Source: Dichotomocladium elegans (taxonomy: Eukaryota > Mucoromycota > Mucoromycetes > Mucorales > Lichtheimiaceae). Taken from it: a stretch of 64,000 nucleotides of DNA. Below, piece by piece: positions 36,825 through 47,955 of this stretch. The DNA is taken from assembly GCA_025716815.1 (NCBI GenBank), contig JAIXMN010000005.1:496001-560000 (forward strand). The letters run 5' to 3'. The notes beneath the pieces are model-generated. The model saw only the letters and a list, made by a program, of their open reading frames with translations, was not told the origin of the DNA and searched no databases. The position numbers and the translations under genes were made by a program. The number at the start of each line of letters is the position of its first letter. Positions within the stretch are counted from its first letter, which is position 1.

Positions 36825-37718
36825 ATGATGCAACCGAGCAGTAGAGATTACGCAGCCGATTTATCGGAGGAGATAGACGTGGAAGCGGACGCAAAGACGT
36901 CCAGTCGTCATGGCGATCGACGCCGCCGCCGCCACCGACGCCGACACCGACGCCGGAATCAGTCGAATAGATCACCTTTGCTCGAGACTAGTAATGCCGA
37001 TGCTTCCTTAAACAACGAGGGCTTGTCTTCCTTAGAGATGACGAGAAGTGTCAATCAGCAGACATATGCATTTCCGGCCGAATATTTCTCTTATGGCATA
37101 AATACATTCGCCACGATCCCGAACGTTGCACCTTATATGGCTTTCGCGCATCCTTGGGCTCCCCTGGAACCACTTTTCTTTTCGATGACACCTTATGGAC
37201 ACATGGTACCAGGCGCTTTTGTATCTCCGGCCCAGCAACCATATATAGGAGATACATGGCACAACTCCACAATAGAGTCGAGCATTCCGCCTCATGTAAT
37301 AACAGGACAACGGGATTATCACTTCCAGAATGAAGGAGCCCGTATAGGCGTCGGTGTTACGCATTCGTTTCCAGTGCGACCACCGCAACCAGAGCTGACG
37401 CCGTATATTCATCAGACCAGCGACTGCCCAAACATCCAACAGCAATGCGGGCCCGTCGCCAATTGCGATGAAAGATGTTGTTTACAACATTCACCCCAAG
37501 GGCAACAGCCAAGGCCCATCTACCGTTGCAGGACCGAGCATTGCAATTACTTCTTTACTCGTCGCAACGATCGCGTGCGCCACGAGGTCGTCCATGATCC
37601 ACATCGTGTTGGGCTTGTTTGTGAAGCATGTGGTAGTACATTTACCCGACGCGATACATTGCTTCGGCATCAAACAAGGTCATGCCCAGGTTTACGCCAA
37701 TGCGGCAATCATCACTGA
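36825..37718 (+). CDS. C2H2 zinc-finger protein, paralogue 1
   Basis: Probable nuclear DNA-binding protein, single exon, 297 residues counting from the first of two adjacent ATG codons. A very basic stretch (RRRRRHRRRHRRRN, about residues 33-46) may be a nuclear localisation signal. A long low-complexity middle is rich in Pro, Tyr and Phe. The C-terminus has two fingers: CRTEHCNYFFTRRNDRVRHE with H-x3-H (C-x4-C spacing), and CEACGSTFTRRDTLLRHQ ending in Cys (C2HC). The same two-finger ending occurs in the genes at 44065 and 46892. Target genes are unknown. Confidence 0.85.
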   Translation: MMQPSSRDYAADLSEEIDVEADAKTSSRHGDRRRRRHRRRHRRRNQSNRSPLLETSNADASLNNEGLSSLEMTRSVNQQTYAFPAEYFSYGINTFATIPNVAPYMAFAHPWAPLEPLFFSMTPYGHMVPGAFVSPAQQPYIGDTWHNSTIESSIPPHVITGQRDYHFQNEGARIGVGVTHSFPVRPPQPELTPYIHQTSDCPNIQQQCGPVANCDERCCLQHSPQGQQPRPIYRCRTEHCNYFFTRRNDRVRHEVVHDPHRVGLVCEACGSTFTRRDTLLRHQTRSCPGLRQCGNHH

Positions 37719-38180
37719 CTTCATCGCTCTCGTCTGTTTTCAACGGAAGGGAAAGAAGAAAAATCCTATTCTTGATACTGATCTATGTGTGAAAGAGTAT
37801 GCTTCCTTTGATGTCGAAGGATCTTTATGTTTCCCAATCCTCTATATGCTTCTCCATTATGCATTTAAGATTATTCTTGTCATTTATACATACGCCATTA
37901 ACTGCTTATAATGGCTCTCCTTATGATTGTTGTTTGTACCACATTATGTTTTAAATAAATATATTACATGTTCTAAAAACCGGAATACATGATAGCAGAT
38001 CCGGACAGTCTCACTATCATTTGTGATGTTGCTGCAAAGATGTCGCAAAACAGAGGAGTGAAAGACTCGAAGAAAAAAACAAGGTGACATAAGTATCAAA
38101 AAGTCAATAATCCGAGTACAATTATCTGGTTGGTCTTTAGCTGACATGGATACACTATATGATTATCCTCATGGTAAATC
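37719..38180. other. Intergenic region
   Basis: A 3' flanking region; a plus frame at 37468-37911 overlapping the gene in another phase is a shadow. Nothing else is seen. Confidence 0.35.
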
Positions 38181-38690
38181 TTAGTGTTCCTGGGTCACAT
38201 TCCCAAATGGAAAATGGGGAAGTGGTTTCGTGCGGGGGCTGGGGTCAGTCTTCGATGGGCGGAAGACACCGTTTTCCCAAGATTGAGTCGTGGCCTAGTC
38301 CAGAAATCTTTACGCGTGATGACAAAGCAAGCGTCGCATATGCACAGCGAAAGATGTCGCACAAAAAAAAGCTTGGCTAAAAATATTAGTTTGCTTTCCC
38401 CCTTCCTTTTTTTTTTACGATGGACAAGGCCATGTTGTTGATGAGCGTGGCCGCCTTGAATCTATAGAGTATGCAGTTGAAGAGGAAATATACTGTCTTC
38501 AATCCGTTTGTTTTCACACAGGATATCTGCGTAGTCTACGTTGCAAGGGCCACCCTGACCTTATCGCTACGCATATCCCAAAGCGAAAGGATTCAGATGA
38601 AAGTAGCAGACTTTAAGCGCGACTACACAATGCGCACAGACAAAGATAAGGTCTATGTTCGCGCAGCACAGCAATGGGCATTACAGTATG
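38181..38690 (+). mobile_element. IS630-associated element fragment (5' part)
   Basis: Aligns with 27200-27620, including TTTACGATGGACAAGGCCAT, GTTGATGAG and the block around AGATGAAAGTAGCAGACTTTAAGCGC (AGATGAAATAAGC in the other copy). Similarity stops near 38690, exactly where the Fanzor pseudogene begins on the opposite strand. The transposase core seen at 27960 is absent here. Confidence 0.5.
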
Positions 38691-40862
38691 GAAAGGACCT
38701 TGACAGCAAATCTAAGAAATGAATCTTCAGCGAAGAGCATGAGACTGTGTTGATTATATTTATATATGATATTACTGCTGCCGTCGCGTACTCTGTGATA
38801 TTGGTGCTGCCTGTCGACGCCTTCTGTGGACAACGACCTCTTTCTGGCACTGACCGGAAACACGCAGGCCGCTGTGACTTGCCGAAAGAGGGTGAATTGT
38901 TCTGGCTCACCAACCTTTAAGATCCATCCATAGCGAGCTTGGTCTTGCCTTACTCTGCGAATGATATGGATAAAATTGAGGCAAGCGGCATAATCCACGT
39001 TCCACATCCGACGTACTGGACCATTGTCTTTGGTGCGCAGTATGTAATTCCCTCTGTGACATTTACAATACAGAGGTCAATGAATTCATTAGCGTTTCGG
39101 ATACATAAAAAACACAAGAATGAATTTCATACCTCAAAAGACTGAGGCAAAGAACACGGGGGCCACGATTGCTGCTGCTGTTGACGCTGCTGGTGTCGCC
39201 GAGGATTTATTACTATCTTGGATTTTGCAAGATTCTCATGGTTGCAGAATTGACAGCACTTGCTGGCTTTAAACTCGTCTATTAGGTACATCTCGAATCC
39301 ATGCTTCCGCAGGAGTTGTCTGAAGTCCTTGCCACGTATGGGGTTCATGGAGTTGAGCCATAGGAGCTGACCAGTTCCCGAAAATGAAGACTGCAGTGCT
39401 GACAAACTTCTCTTTTAAGTCTTGGGCAAGCTTCATATCAGCGAGCTGTTTGCTGAAATAAGCTGACAGACGGGGTTCTCAGAAGACAAAGGCTTGGGGC
39501 ACGTGGACGGTCATGGTACGGCTATAAAACCCCTGGAGACCGTCAGACACCTCGGACCTTGCACGGAGAAAGCGGCGGATGTCATCCAGAACCAGTGTGC
39601 GGCTTCGCTCCTCAGACAGGCGGTGCTCCGCAAATGCAACTTCAGATTGCTGTGCTGCTGCTTCAACCGACGGAACTTTTTGCTCTTGCGTGCCTTGTCC
39701 TGCTGGGGATTTGGTATATCGGAACTATCAAGGCCCGATATTTGTTGATTCCCCGTGCACGCAGTATATAAGCTCTCGTCGGCCTGGATCGACGGTTGCA
39801 CATTGGCCTGATATTTCTTCTTGACCTGCCCGGCTCAGGCTTGTGATGTAAGGGATAAGCTTCTTGTTTGCTTTTAGAGGTATCGCGGTTGACATTGGTG
39901 GTGCTCTAAGCTTTTTTATAATATAGTAACCCCTGCGCAATCTGTACTGATCATGCCACGGAACGTGAGATTGCCTTCTTTCGGGGGCCTGAAAGCTTTC
40001 GAATTGAGGTCAACTACCTCATACCAAATAGCCCTAGTTGACGAGTTACTCATCATTGTTCCAAGATCGTTGCAGAATGTTTTGGCAATGTATTTTGATG
40101 TCGATAAACATATAACACGGGGACCATCTGCGACGAAATGGGAAACAATTAAAAGCAGGTAATTCGGGACGCTGAAACATGGAAGCGAGTTGGTAAAAGG
40201 TTTTCATGTGGTTGGCGGGGCGGGGATTGCTGTCATAGTAGATATTGTCTTTCTGAAATCTGTAGCCTTCGGGATAAGAGTTGAGAACAGGCAATATGGC
40301 ATGCAAAGCCTCCCCAAAAACATCCGGTGGCTGCCCGATGAGATCCGTGTTAATCTGCCGGCTATTAATTGCCAACTTGAAGCGCCTGGCAGGTTCGATC
40401 ACGTTTTCCAGAATACGGGCGCTTATTTCTTCGGTGCTCAAGCCCTGATCGAACAAGGTCTCTTCCCACTATAGTCTTTTGACCTCGAATGTCTAGCAAA
40501 GTATTGACAGCACGCTTGAGATGCTGACCAAATCGCATGTTGATATTGTTGCTGTACGCTGCATTTATTTTGCGGCCTTCATATATCGAGCACTGCTGCG
40601 CATGCGGAAAAGATGGCCTTATGTAATTTGCACGGTGGAGATAACCAGGCAAGTACTCGTTGATTAGAGCTCGGTTCCTGGCCGTGATGGAAGATCTAAG
40701 TGCACGTCTCTCATATTCCACTAAAGAGAGCCATACTTCAGAGAAAAACGGCTGTTCAATAAGATCACAATGTCGAAGTCTTGGTTGGTTTGAAGTTCGC
40801 TTAGGAAGATATATTTTGAGAAGGAGAACACATGCACTGTTGTGGCATGGGCTATGTGTCAC
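38681..40862 (-). pseudogene. Fanzor (eukaryotic TnpB-like RNA-guided nuclease), degraded
   Basis: Fanzors are eukaryotic relatives of TnpB that cut DNA guided by an element-encoded RNA. On the minus strand the blocks occur in family order. First is AYSNNINMRFGQHLKRAVN (near 40550), then LSTEEISARILENVIEPARR, then FNCFPFRRRWSPCYMFIDIK (near 40120) and NLTFRGMISTDC (near 39970). The RuvC-I block is ATVDPGRRELIYCV (near 39800). A KSKKFRRLKQQ helix follows, then FEMYLIDEFKASKCCQFC (RuvC glutamate plus zinc-finger cysteines, near 39270). Last is the RuvC-III block MWNVDYAACLNFIHI (near 39000). Aspartate, glutamate and aspartate are all present. The frame shifts several times (near 40460, 39880, 39390 and 39130), beyond what simple introns explain, so this copy is called a pseudogene. 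Some breaks could be introns. Confidence 0.75.
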
Positions 40863-41389
40863 CTCTAGTAACCGCTCACGGTGCTCTTCTCTCCAGCCGA
40901 TGCTTAAATATTATACTTCACCGAAAGGATCTGGTCACCGGCATGGCGAGTGCTGGAGACACTCGTGGTTGATGTAGCGGGTGAAGACATGTCTGTGCCG
41001 GATAACTCAATATTTCGGTCTCTGATGTCTAACCATTGGTAAAAGGAGCTTACCTTTGAATGTGAGTCGTAAGCAGCTGTAGATGTTGAAGGGCTAAAAA
41101 GTGTCGGTATTTAAGGACCATTTCCAATGCTGTGTTAGCAAACCGGAAACTTTAAAAACGTTGTGTTTCAAATTTTTCAGATTATGTCTACTTTCACTGC
41201 GGATGAGCCTCTATAATCCACAGGGCCAATGCTTCACTTTAGTACGCCCTTTGCTTTTTGGGGAATCTGGCAGTGTTCTGAATGCTATTATCCAAACGCT
41301 TTTCTGCATTGAATTTTTTCCGCGGCGGAAATGGGATGACTGCAACAAGAAGTTTTCAACCTCTGCGCCAGTTAAAGTATCAGTAAGTG
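40863..41389. other. Region upstream of the Fanzor pseudogene
   Basis: Probably includes the degraded 5' end of the Fanzor element. A 121-codon plus frame at 41101-41466 has no recognised domain. Confidence 0.3.
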
Positions 41390-41822
41390 ATGCAAGTTGT
41401 GTATCTCTTCCATTGGTCTTATCCGGTATGATTACGATAATACTAAATTCTTTTATTGTAATCTAACATCCACTGTTCTTCGTATATTAATTAATTGTAC
41501 CAGTACTTGATGAGCCATGCAAGAGAGGAGATCTTGGATACCCTTCCGCTCCTTCCGCTCCTTTTCGCTGCCGCTACTGGTCTCTTCCCCTGTCGCTGCT
41601 GGCCTCCTCCATATCTTCCATACTGCTCTTCGGAGATAAGTTAAATGGTATGCAGAAGAGGTAGTGGTTTTTAGTTGTCTAACATGTTCCAATCCGTGGA
41701 ACCGAAATCGTTTTACCTATTGATGCAACAACTTTATACAATTCTCTGCATCATTATTTTGTATTTAGTACGACACTGTTTTATCTCATTTATGAAGTTT
41801 ATTTTGAAAAATAAAGTATGAG
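41390..41822 (+). repeat. Dispersed repeat, copy 3
   Basis: Matches 541-1085 almost end to end: TGGTCTTATCCGGTATGAT, ACATCCACTGTTCTT, TACTTGATGAGCCATG, CCCTTCCGCTCCTTCCGCTC, then the tail CCTATTGATGCAACAA, TACGACACTGTTTTATCTC and TTTTGAAAAATAAAGTA. The first and third copies have the same boundaries, which supports a discrete element. Confidence 0.7.
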
Positions 41823-42585
41823 GAGAGCCGCTATAACTATTAGCACGGGTCAAATTTTGGAAGCCGTAGAAAACTTGTCACAGATCCCAGTCCACAATTA
41901 TCTCCCAGCTTTTGTGGGTGCATGGGCATAACGAGATGCTGAACAGGCATTTCAGAACGTAATGTTGCACATTTAAGCGATAAACGGACCCCAAATGTGG
42001 CGAGATGTAAAAACGTATAAAAGCCTCCAACCTCCGATCCGGGTCCAGAAAGCTTTACTTTATTTTCGTACATCTTTTAAAGAGCGAGAAAGATGGAAGA
42101 AATGAAGAGTACTGCGGTTACGTTAAGTACAAGCAAAGTTAGCATAACCCGACGCCCTTCCCTGAAGTAAACTTAGAGATAGTAGTCCAGCTCTAGGAAT
42201 GGGTCCAATCACCAGAGTGTGTGTGACAGAAAGCACAACGTGCCACGAAAAGAAACTTAGCGCACGAACACTGAGCCACCTCCAAAGCCATTGGTAACCT
42301 GATCTGAATACCGGGGGAGCCCCGAGCTGTCATACACAAGCATCGTTCCTTCCCCCGCACCCCATCCGAAAAGCCAACGTTACATACACCTGGCTACCTG
42401 ACGACAGACGAAATATGCTTCTGCCATTCAAAAGGTAAACTTTACTACGCCATTAGAGTTTGTCAAAGAAGGAACAAGTACAATGAGTCCGTGAACTCCT
42501 GCTCTGCTATATAATGATATTTGTATCGCATGATTTATAAAAAGAAAACAAAAGTACGGATTGAGCCGTACGTCTGCAATAAGTC
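41823..42585. other. Intergenic region
   Basis: A 77-codon minus frame at 41840-42073 without a recognised domain; otherwise nothing is seen. Confidence 0.35.
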
Positions 42586-43994
42586 CTAAAATGATCTATT
42601 CATTGCCATTTCTGTCCTTGTGAACCGTACATCCCATCCCAGAAGTGCCGGCCGGCCAAGTTTGAAAACACACACTTTTGTCGCTCCGGGTAAACATGTT
42701 TCTCTTTCGATTGCGTGTTTCTGTATCTTCTGCTGTTTTTTCCTCTCAGCTCTTACCATTTCGGTTGATGAAAATGGGTCTATGGACATCTGAAAAAGGA
42801 ATTAACGCCACCTTTAATTTTAGCGTGTGGCGTTTGGTCATCAGGGGTGATACGATTTTCATCATCATACCTTAACATGAATCTAAGCAACCTTCCAAGA
42901 CATGGAATGATTTCGTGGTTGATTTCCGTTTTGTTACTCCAATTGTGTCGGCTACATCGGAGCGAGTAGGAACCGTGGCGGTTTGCAAACATGTCATCAT
43001 GTAGGAGGGAGAGGAAATTTGGGCATTTCGTGTATCTTCCTTTCTGCTCCGGAAGCAATGTTTGATACTTTCTAGGAGAGCGAAATTTTCTGCAACAGTA
43101 GTTCTGTTATTGAGTAAGTTGGAATATATCGGGAAGAAGGTACATTGCATTGCCCTGAAAAGAAAGTAGGGCAAGGAAATGAGCCACAATGGCGCATAAG
43201 AGTTTCCAAAAAAGGACAATAGGTTTGATAAGAGCAACGACGCATACATTCAAACAAAAGGCACTGTGCGTGTGTGTGTGTGTACCTGGGTGCAAAGAGA
43301 AATTGTAGTATCGATGTGGCGAAAATATCGTGGATCACTCGGATGCAGGTGTTCTTTTTTCTTTTACAGAACATCTTATAAGCCCATACCTTTCGGTCGT
43401 CTGGGATGGGCGGCCTTGTCACACATCGCATCATCGTGCTACATTGACAAGCACTAATTGCTTCCGCAAGAATGTAGCATCGGTCGATTCCCCGTATAAA
43501 GTGACGTTTTTTAATACGGCAAATACAATGTATATTTCACTGCTGAATCGATCTCTAGGATGGGGATACTGACTTGAGCTAGCCATGATAGAGAAACCGA
43601 AGATTTGAGGGATGGTTCACGCAGTAAGAAAGCTGATGATCGACGTGGTATCACAATCGCGTCAGTATCCTTGGGTAATTTTAGTATGTACTTTATTCTC
43701 AGAGCTGCGCCCCGTTCCTCCAAAGTCTTCTCAGTAGTAAACTCTGGGCAGTCTCTCGAAGTATTTAAATAAGTCAACAAGGACCTCTATCCAGCTCTCC
43801 ATCCGCTCTCTAAAGCAACCCATAGCGATTACCAACATCCTCGCATTCGTACTCCAAGCAACAGCTTCCACTTTGTTCAATTGCGGCAAGGATCTTCTTT
43901 TTTCTTTTTTCAATGGACCGTTCTGTCGCACCGCAAAGTAGCACGCAATCGGACATATCCTCTGACGATAACAACAGGTTCGTACCGCCTTCAT
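42586..43994 (-). CDS. Possible multi-exon gene, unrecognised
   Basis: Several minus-strand frames look protein-like and are separated by plausible splice sites, but I could not join them all in phase. In order: KVEAVAWSTNARMLVIAMG (near 43860), which resembles a WD-repeat strand, then TEKTLEERGAALRIKYILKL and IVIPRRSSAFLLREPSL (near 43650). These are followed by YIVFAVLKNVTLYGESTDA (near 43510, another frame), TVPTRSDVADTIGVTKRKST (near 42950), and a final basic frame with ERKKQQKIQKH. An intron with GTATGATGATG and TTTTTCAG flanks the last two. The family is not identified. It may be a real gene with mis-set exons or a pseudogene. Confidence 0.3.
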
Positions 43995-44064
43995 GTCAAT
44001 TAAATTAGGGGGAGGGAAATAAGAAATTAAACAGTTAATTCATATATTTTTTGGGGTGTAACAC

Positions 44065-45318
44065 ATGCATTTATTATTTAGCACGTTTGCATTTGACTTG
44101 AACATGCATATGACCGTTCCATGGACTGCACCGCTAGATCAGAATCACTACAGTAATCCCCCGCAGGGACAGTCGCTCTACCGCAGCCATCATGACACGA
44201 CCATCAATGCTTCCGTACCATTTGTAACACCTACATCTGCGCCTCTGCTCGTAATTTCTCAACTCAGCGCTGGAGAAGAAAATACGATGACCTTCGTCAC
44301 AGAGTCGGACTTTATCTATTCGCCCGAGAGTGCAGCATTGTCAGTGGTAGGCCACGCCTCATCTATGGCGACAACAGCAACAGTATCAGCATCAGTAACG
44401 TACGACAGCCAAATGTGTACATCATCTTCCGAAGCGCAACCGCCTGCCGCTATTTCAGATATCCCTATGATTGACTTTATGACCCCATACACGGACAACA
44501 GGCAGTCGGTCCTGACGTACAATTCATTTTTCACTTCACCTCTTGAAATGGCTGGTCCTGAGCAACCGTTGGCAACTCCTTTTCTTGACAACGCAAGCAT
44601 TGCTTCATGCGACAGCGATGTGACTCATCACGTTGCTGAGCAGCCACAGCCACAGCCACAGCCACAACAACAACAACAACAACAACAACCCTGGTCCATT
44701 TCTTCAACAACAACAAATGCTGAAGCAACTCCCCTATTTGCCGATTGGGAGCGCCAAGCGCGTTATCCAACGTGGCGTCTGATACGTCCACACCGACGAG
44801 CATATCGGCGACGTCATGTGTCAAGGCGTGATCAACAGCAACGAAAAGCTTCGGCGACGGATAGCGATGACGTTGTATCGAATTTCTCATCGACCGGTCC
44901 AGAACAACAGTTTGCCGCGGCTACGGCGGACGGTCCCAATACCCAGTATCGTCATACGACAGACAATTACGAAGCCAGTGCGGACCGCCCTCAATGTCCT
45001 GAATGCGGAGCATTCTTCAGTCGGCAACGTGACTTGGCGAGGCATAGACAAACCACCCACAGCACTCATCGTCTTCATTGCCGCTACTGCTCAAAATCAT
45101 ATACTCGCAACGATAGCAGGATGCGTCATGAACGCCAGTGCGCAGGATCGTCTTTACGGGTGGCTGAGCCCAGTACCAGCACCAGCACCAGTAGTTGTGA
45201 TAGTAGAGCTAGCAACACCAATAAACAACCTTCCCCTCCCACCGCCTCTTCCATCACTACCACGTTCTCCTCGTCCTCTTCATCAGCATCCTCTTCCCCA
45301 ATACTCTCCATTGCATGA
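44065..45318 (+). CDS. C2H2 zinc-finger protein, paralogue 2
   Basis: Single exon, 417 residues; an internal ATG at 44104 is an alternative start that would remove a hydrophobic-looking N-terminus. The middle has a Gln/Pro run (PQPQPQQQQQQQQ, about residues 198-210) and a basic stretch (RPHRRAYRRRH). Two C-terminal fingers follow: CPECGAFFSRQRDLARHRQT with a final H, and CRYCSKSYTRNDSRMRHERQ ending in Cys. A Ser/Thr-rich tail closes the protein. The finger pair matches those at 36825 and 46892, so a duplicated transcription-factor family is likely. DNA targets are unknown. Confidence 0.87.
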   Translation: MHLLFSTFAFDLNMHMTVPWTAPLDQNHYSNPPQGQSLYRSHHDTTINASVPFVTPTSAPLLVISQLSAGEENTMTFVTESDFIYSPESAALSVVGHASSMATTATVSASVTYDSQMCTSSSEAQPPAAISDIPMIDFMTPYTDNRQSVLTYNSFFTSPLEMAGPEQPLATPFLDNASIASCDSDVTHHVAEQPQPQPQPQQQQQQQQPWSISSTTTNAEATPLFADWERQARYPTWRLIRPHRRAYRRRHVSRRDQQQRKASATDSDDVVSNFSSTGPEQQFAAATADGPNTQYRHTTDNYEASADRPQCPECGAFFSRQRDLARHRQTTHSTHRLHCRYCSKSYTRNDSRMRHERQCAGSSLRVAEPSTSTSTSSCDSRASNTNKQPSPPTASSITTTFSSSSSSASSSPILSIA

Positions 45319-46891
45319 TTGCCATCGCCTAACCTTATGCATACACGCACACGCATATACACACACATACATACACATACATGCACTATGCTCTTATAAC
45401 ATTTCTACATGCATTCGCTTACTCGCGCCCAAGCACTGTCGTTCTAGCTAAATTCCGTATGCCCCATTCATTTGTCCTACTTTAATTTCTTTTTCAAGAT
45501 GCCATTCCATATATGCTGTCGACGAACATTCGATACCTTTCCCGGTCATGCAACACTCCCCACAACGAAAAAAGCCCTTTGTTCTTATATACGCCATCAC
45601 TCTTACCAGTAAGGACTATATATCTCCTACCTTGATACTCTTCACACGCGCTCCCTTCTTCCATACAGAGGATTTCTCATAGATGTTGCTGCGCACACGC
45701 AAATAAATACAGATATACATGTAACAACTGTGGAATAGAGAGAGGTACATGTAGCGGTATTATTATTTTTTGGGGAGAAGGGAACTGTTTGGCTGAACTG
45801 GCATAGCAGGTGAGCCGCATTTTCGGACATGCGGACAACCAAGATGGTGGCTTCCCCCCCCCGCCCCCTTGGCTGTTTCCAACTCTGTAGGAGGACAGTC
45901 TTTCTTTCATATCAGCCTCTTGCCGTTTATATGTGCATGTATTATACATCCTTCTCTTCAGAGATGCATTTTGTCATGCTCCGGATTAAAGTTTGATTCA
46001 GACAAACCCACTTTATCAGATGAGCCCACTGTGTCGGTTCCTCTGTTTCCCCCTCTCTGTCTGTCTGAGATAGAAAGAAACGAGTAAAAGCAGTAAAACC
46101 GTTTTCATTAACATTCACATCTCGCAAGCGCGACGCGTGAGCGAGCGAGCGGGCGAACGATCGAGAGAGAGATCACACGCGTGCATGCGGCGCGCGAGAG
46201 CAGAACCTGAGCGCAAAAATGGTTTATCGTTCCCCGCTGATTTGGTACACCATAAGCCCGCTAAGCAAGAGACCAGGACCGCATGGTCATCCAAATACGT
46301 GTTAGATTTGTCATCGTCCATGACCAATGTCTCTTTCCGTAGAATTTCATGGGCGCTCTTCCTTATTCTCTGGCGAGGGCAAGGGATGGATATATAAACT
46401 CAATGGCTGTATGTGTAACATAAACAAAGCCAAAGAGCGCCACCATAGCTATCTCTGGACTGTGTGGCACATACATATTTGTGTCCCACAGCGACAACTA
46501 TATATAATCTTTTCTATTCACTCTTATATGCACACAAATGCTTGGAGCGTGTTTCTTCGTTGCTTGTCGTCATGTCAAGGAGTTTTCAGTGTTAAATGAA
46601 ACGCTCTCGGGCAGCAGCGGAGAGGGTGAGTGATACTGGGGTCATGTATCACCTCTTACACGATCATCTTCAGTGTTGGGAACGTGTCAGGGAATCGACT
46701 AGGCAAAAATAGTACGGGATGTGGCACTTATCCAGTTGTTCAGCCCTGATACTTTGTGTTTGGAAGAGAGAAACGCAATCCGCAATATATAAGATGCTAT
46801 ACAGTATTTACTTCTCGTTTCTCTTCCTCTTCCACTTCTCTCTCTCTCTCTCTTTCTTTTTCTCTCTAGTTACCATTTTTTAATACATATC
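45319..46891. other. Intergenic region
   Basis: Non-coding as far as I can see. It contains a CA/TA-rich tract at 45336-45385, a C-run at 45853-45867, a GCGA/GAGA tract near 46137-46170 and a TC microsatellite at 46836-46868. The last probably lies in the promoter or 5' UTR of the next gene. Confidence 0.45.
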
Positions 46892-47557
46892 ATGATGATC
46901 CTCGAGCGAAACACGGATAGACAAACAGAAGCCCATCGTCATCCCTGCTCGCCCCCCATGACCCCTTACCACCATCAAAGCCTTGATCATTATTCCCCAA
47001 TCATGTCACGCTTCACAAACCTCCTGCCAGGCGTTTCATTAAAGGAACACCATTGCCATAGCCCTGATTACTCATTTAATTATAGCCGTTCACCAACCTC
47101 ATGCACAAGTATCACTGTCAGTGACACCGACACTAAGAATAGCAGTAATCAACTGCCGCTGCTCCACGAACAACAACCACAACGAAAACAGCCGCAGAGC
47201 CAGCATCAAGAGCAACAGCACGCTTCACCAAAGGAAGGTTTGATACAGCTGGCACAACGAAAAGTAGAAGAATACGATCAGAGACAGCTGGAACGCGCAG
47301 CCGCAAGAGAAGTCCAGGACAATTCTTCTTCCACTTGCACCAACGCCGCAAGCAGTAGTGAGGATGAACCGAGATACCACTGCTCACACTGCACCAAGAT
47401 CTTTAAGCGAAGAAGGGATCTTATGCGCCACTTGCGGACTGTCCATTCACCGAAAAAGCAATATGGTTGTGGACTTTGCTGTAGCACCTTTACTCGGAAA
47501 GACTCTCTCAAACGACACAAGCGCCTGTCCTGTCGCGCCTCTTTTCAACCGGAGTAA
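46892..47557 (+). CDS. C2H2 zinc-finger protein, paralogue 3
   Basis: Single exon, 221 residues. The N-terminal half is rich in His, Ser and Pro, followed by a Gln-rich stretch (HEQQPQRKQPQSQHQEQQH) and a charged helix (QRKVEEYDQRQLERAAAREV). Two C-terminal fingers: CSHCTKIFKRRRDLMRHLRT with a final H, and CGLCCSTFTRKDSLKRHKRL ending in Cys. The start is the first of two adjacent ATG codons downstream of a TC-rich tract. It is the smallest of the three local paralogues and lacks the arginine-rich tract of the other two. Confidence 0.87.
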   Translation: MMILERNTDRQTEAHRHPCSPPMTPYHHQSLDHYSPIMSRFTNLLPGVSLKEHHCHSPDYSFNYSRSPTSCTSITVSDTDTKNSSNQLPLLHEQQPQRKQPQSQHQEQQHASPKEGLIQLAQRKVEEYDQRQLERAAAREVQDNSSSTCTNAASSSEDEPRYHCSHCTKIFKRRRDLMRHLRTVHSPKKQYGCGLCCSTFTRKDSLKRHKRLSCRASFQPE

Positions 47558-47955
47558 ATGGAGGCCTCTTGTAAATATTTGAAAAAAAAAGGCCTTCTTT
47601 TTGCTTTTCAAAGTTCAAAAAAGAAAATGCGACTTCCCCAGCTCCAGCATCGGCGGTAAATATGTACTTTAACCTTTTCTTGTGCGGTATGCGCTTTCTT
47701 CCAATCCTCTCTCTGTCTGTATAAAATGAAACTTGTCCCACCCCCTACGCCTCTCTTTATTTTAGCTATTCCCAATTTAATAAATAAAGCAGAATGTTTC
47801 CTCTTCCTCAGAACGCTGGTGTCATTCCGTCTCGGGTGTCCTCCGCGCACTTTGGATGACCCTGCACCCTGCTTCTTCTGAGGTACCATTTGACCAGGAA
47901 TCTTTGCATCAGGAAATTGTCTCGTATTTCGGTCTTACTGTATCAAAGCTTAGTT
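47558..47955. other. Intergenic region
   Basis: Between the C2H2 gene and GPI11, both on the plus strand. A frame opening with ATG at 47856 is an alternative, less likely start region for GPI11. Nothing else is seen. Confidence 0.4.

Noticed and set aside
38181..40862. Fanzor gene considered as intact with introns
   Set aside because: Frame changes occur inside conserved blocks without convincing GT-AG pairs, for example near 40460 and 39390, so a pseudogene is the safer call.
44316..44890. Minus-strand frames of 94 and 119 codons with Val runs
   Set aside because: They are shadows of the Gln-rich stretch of the C2H2 gene on the plus strand.
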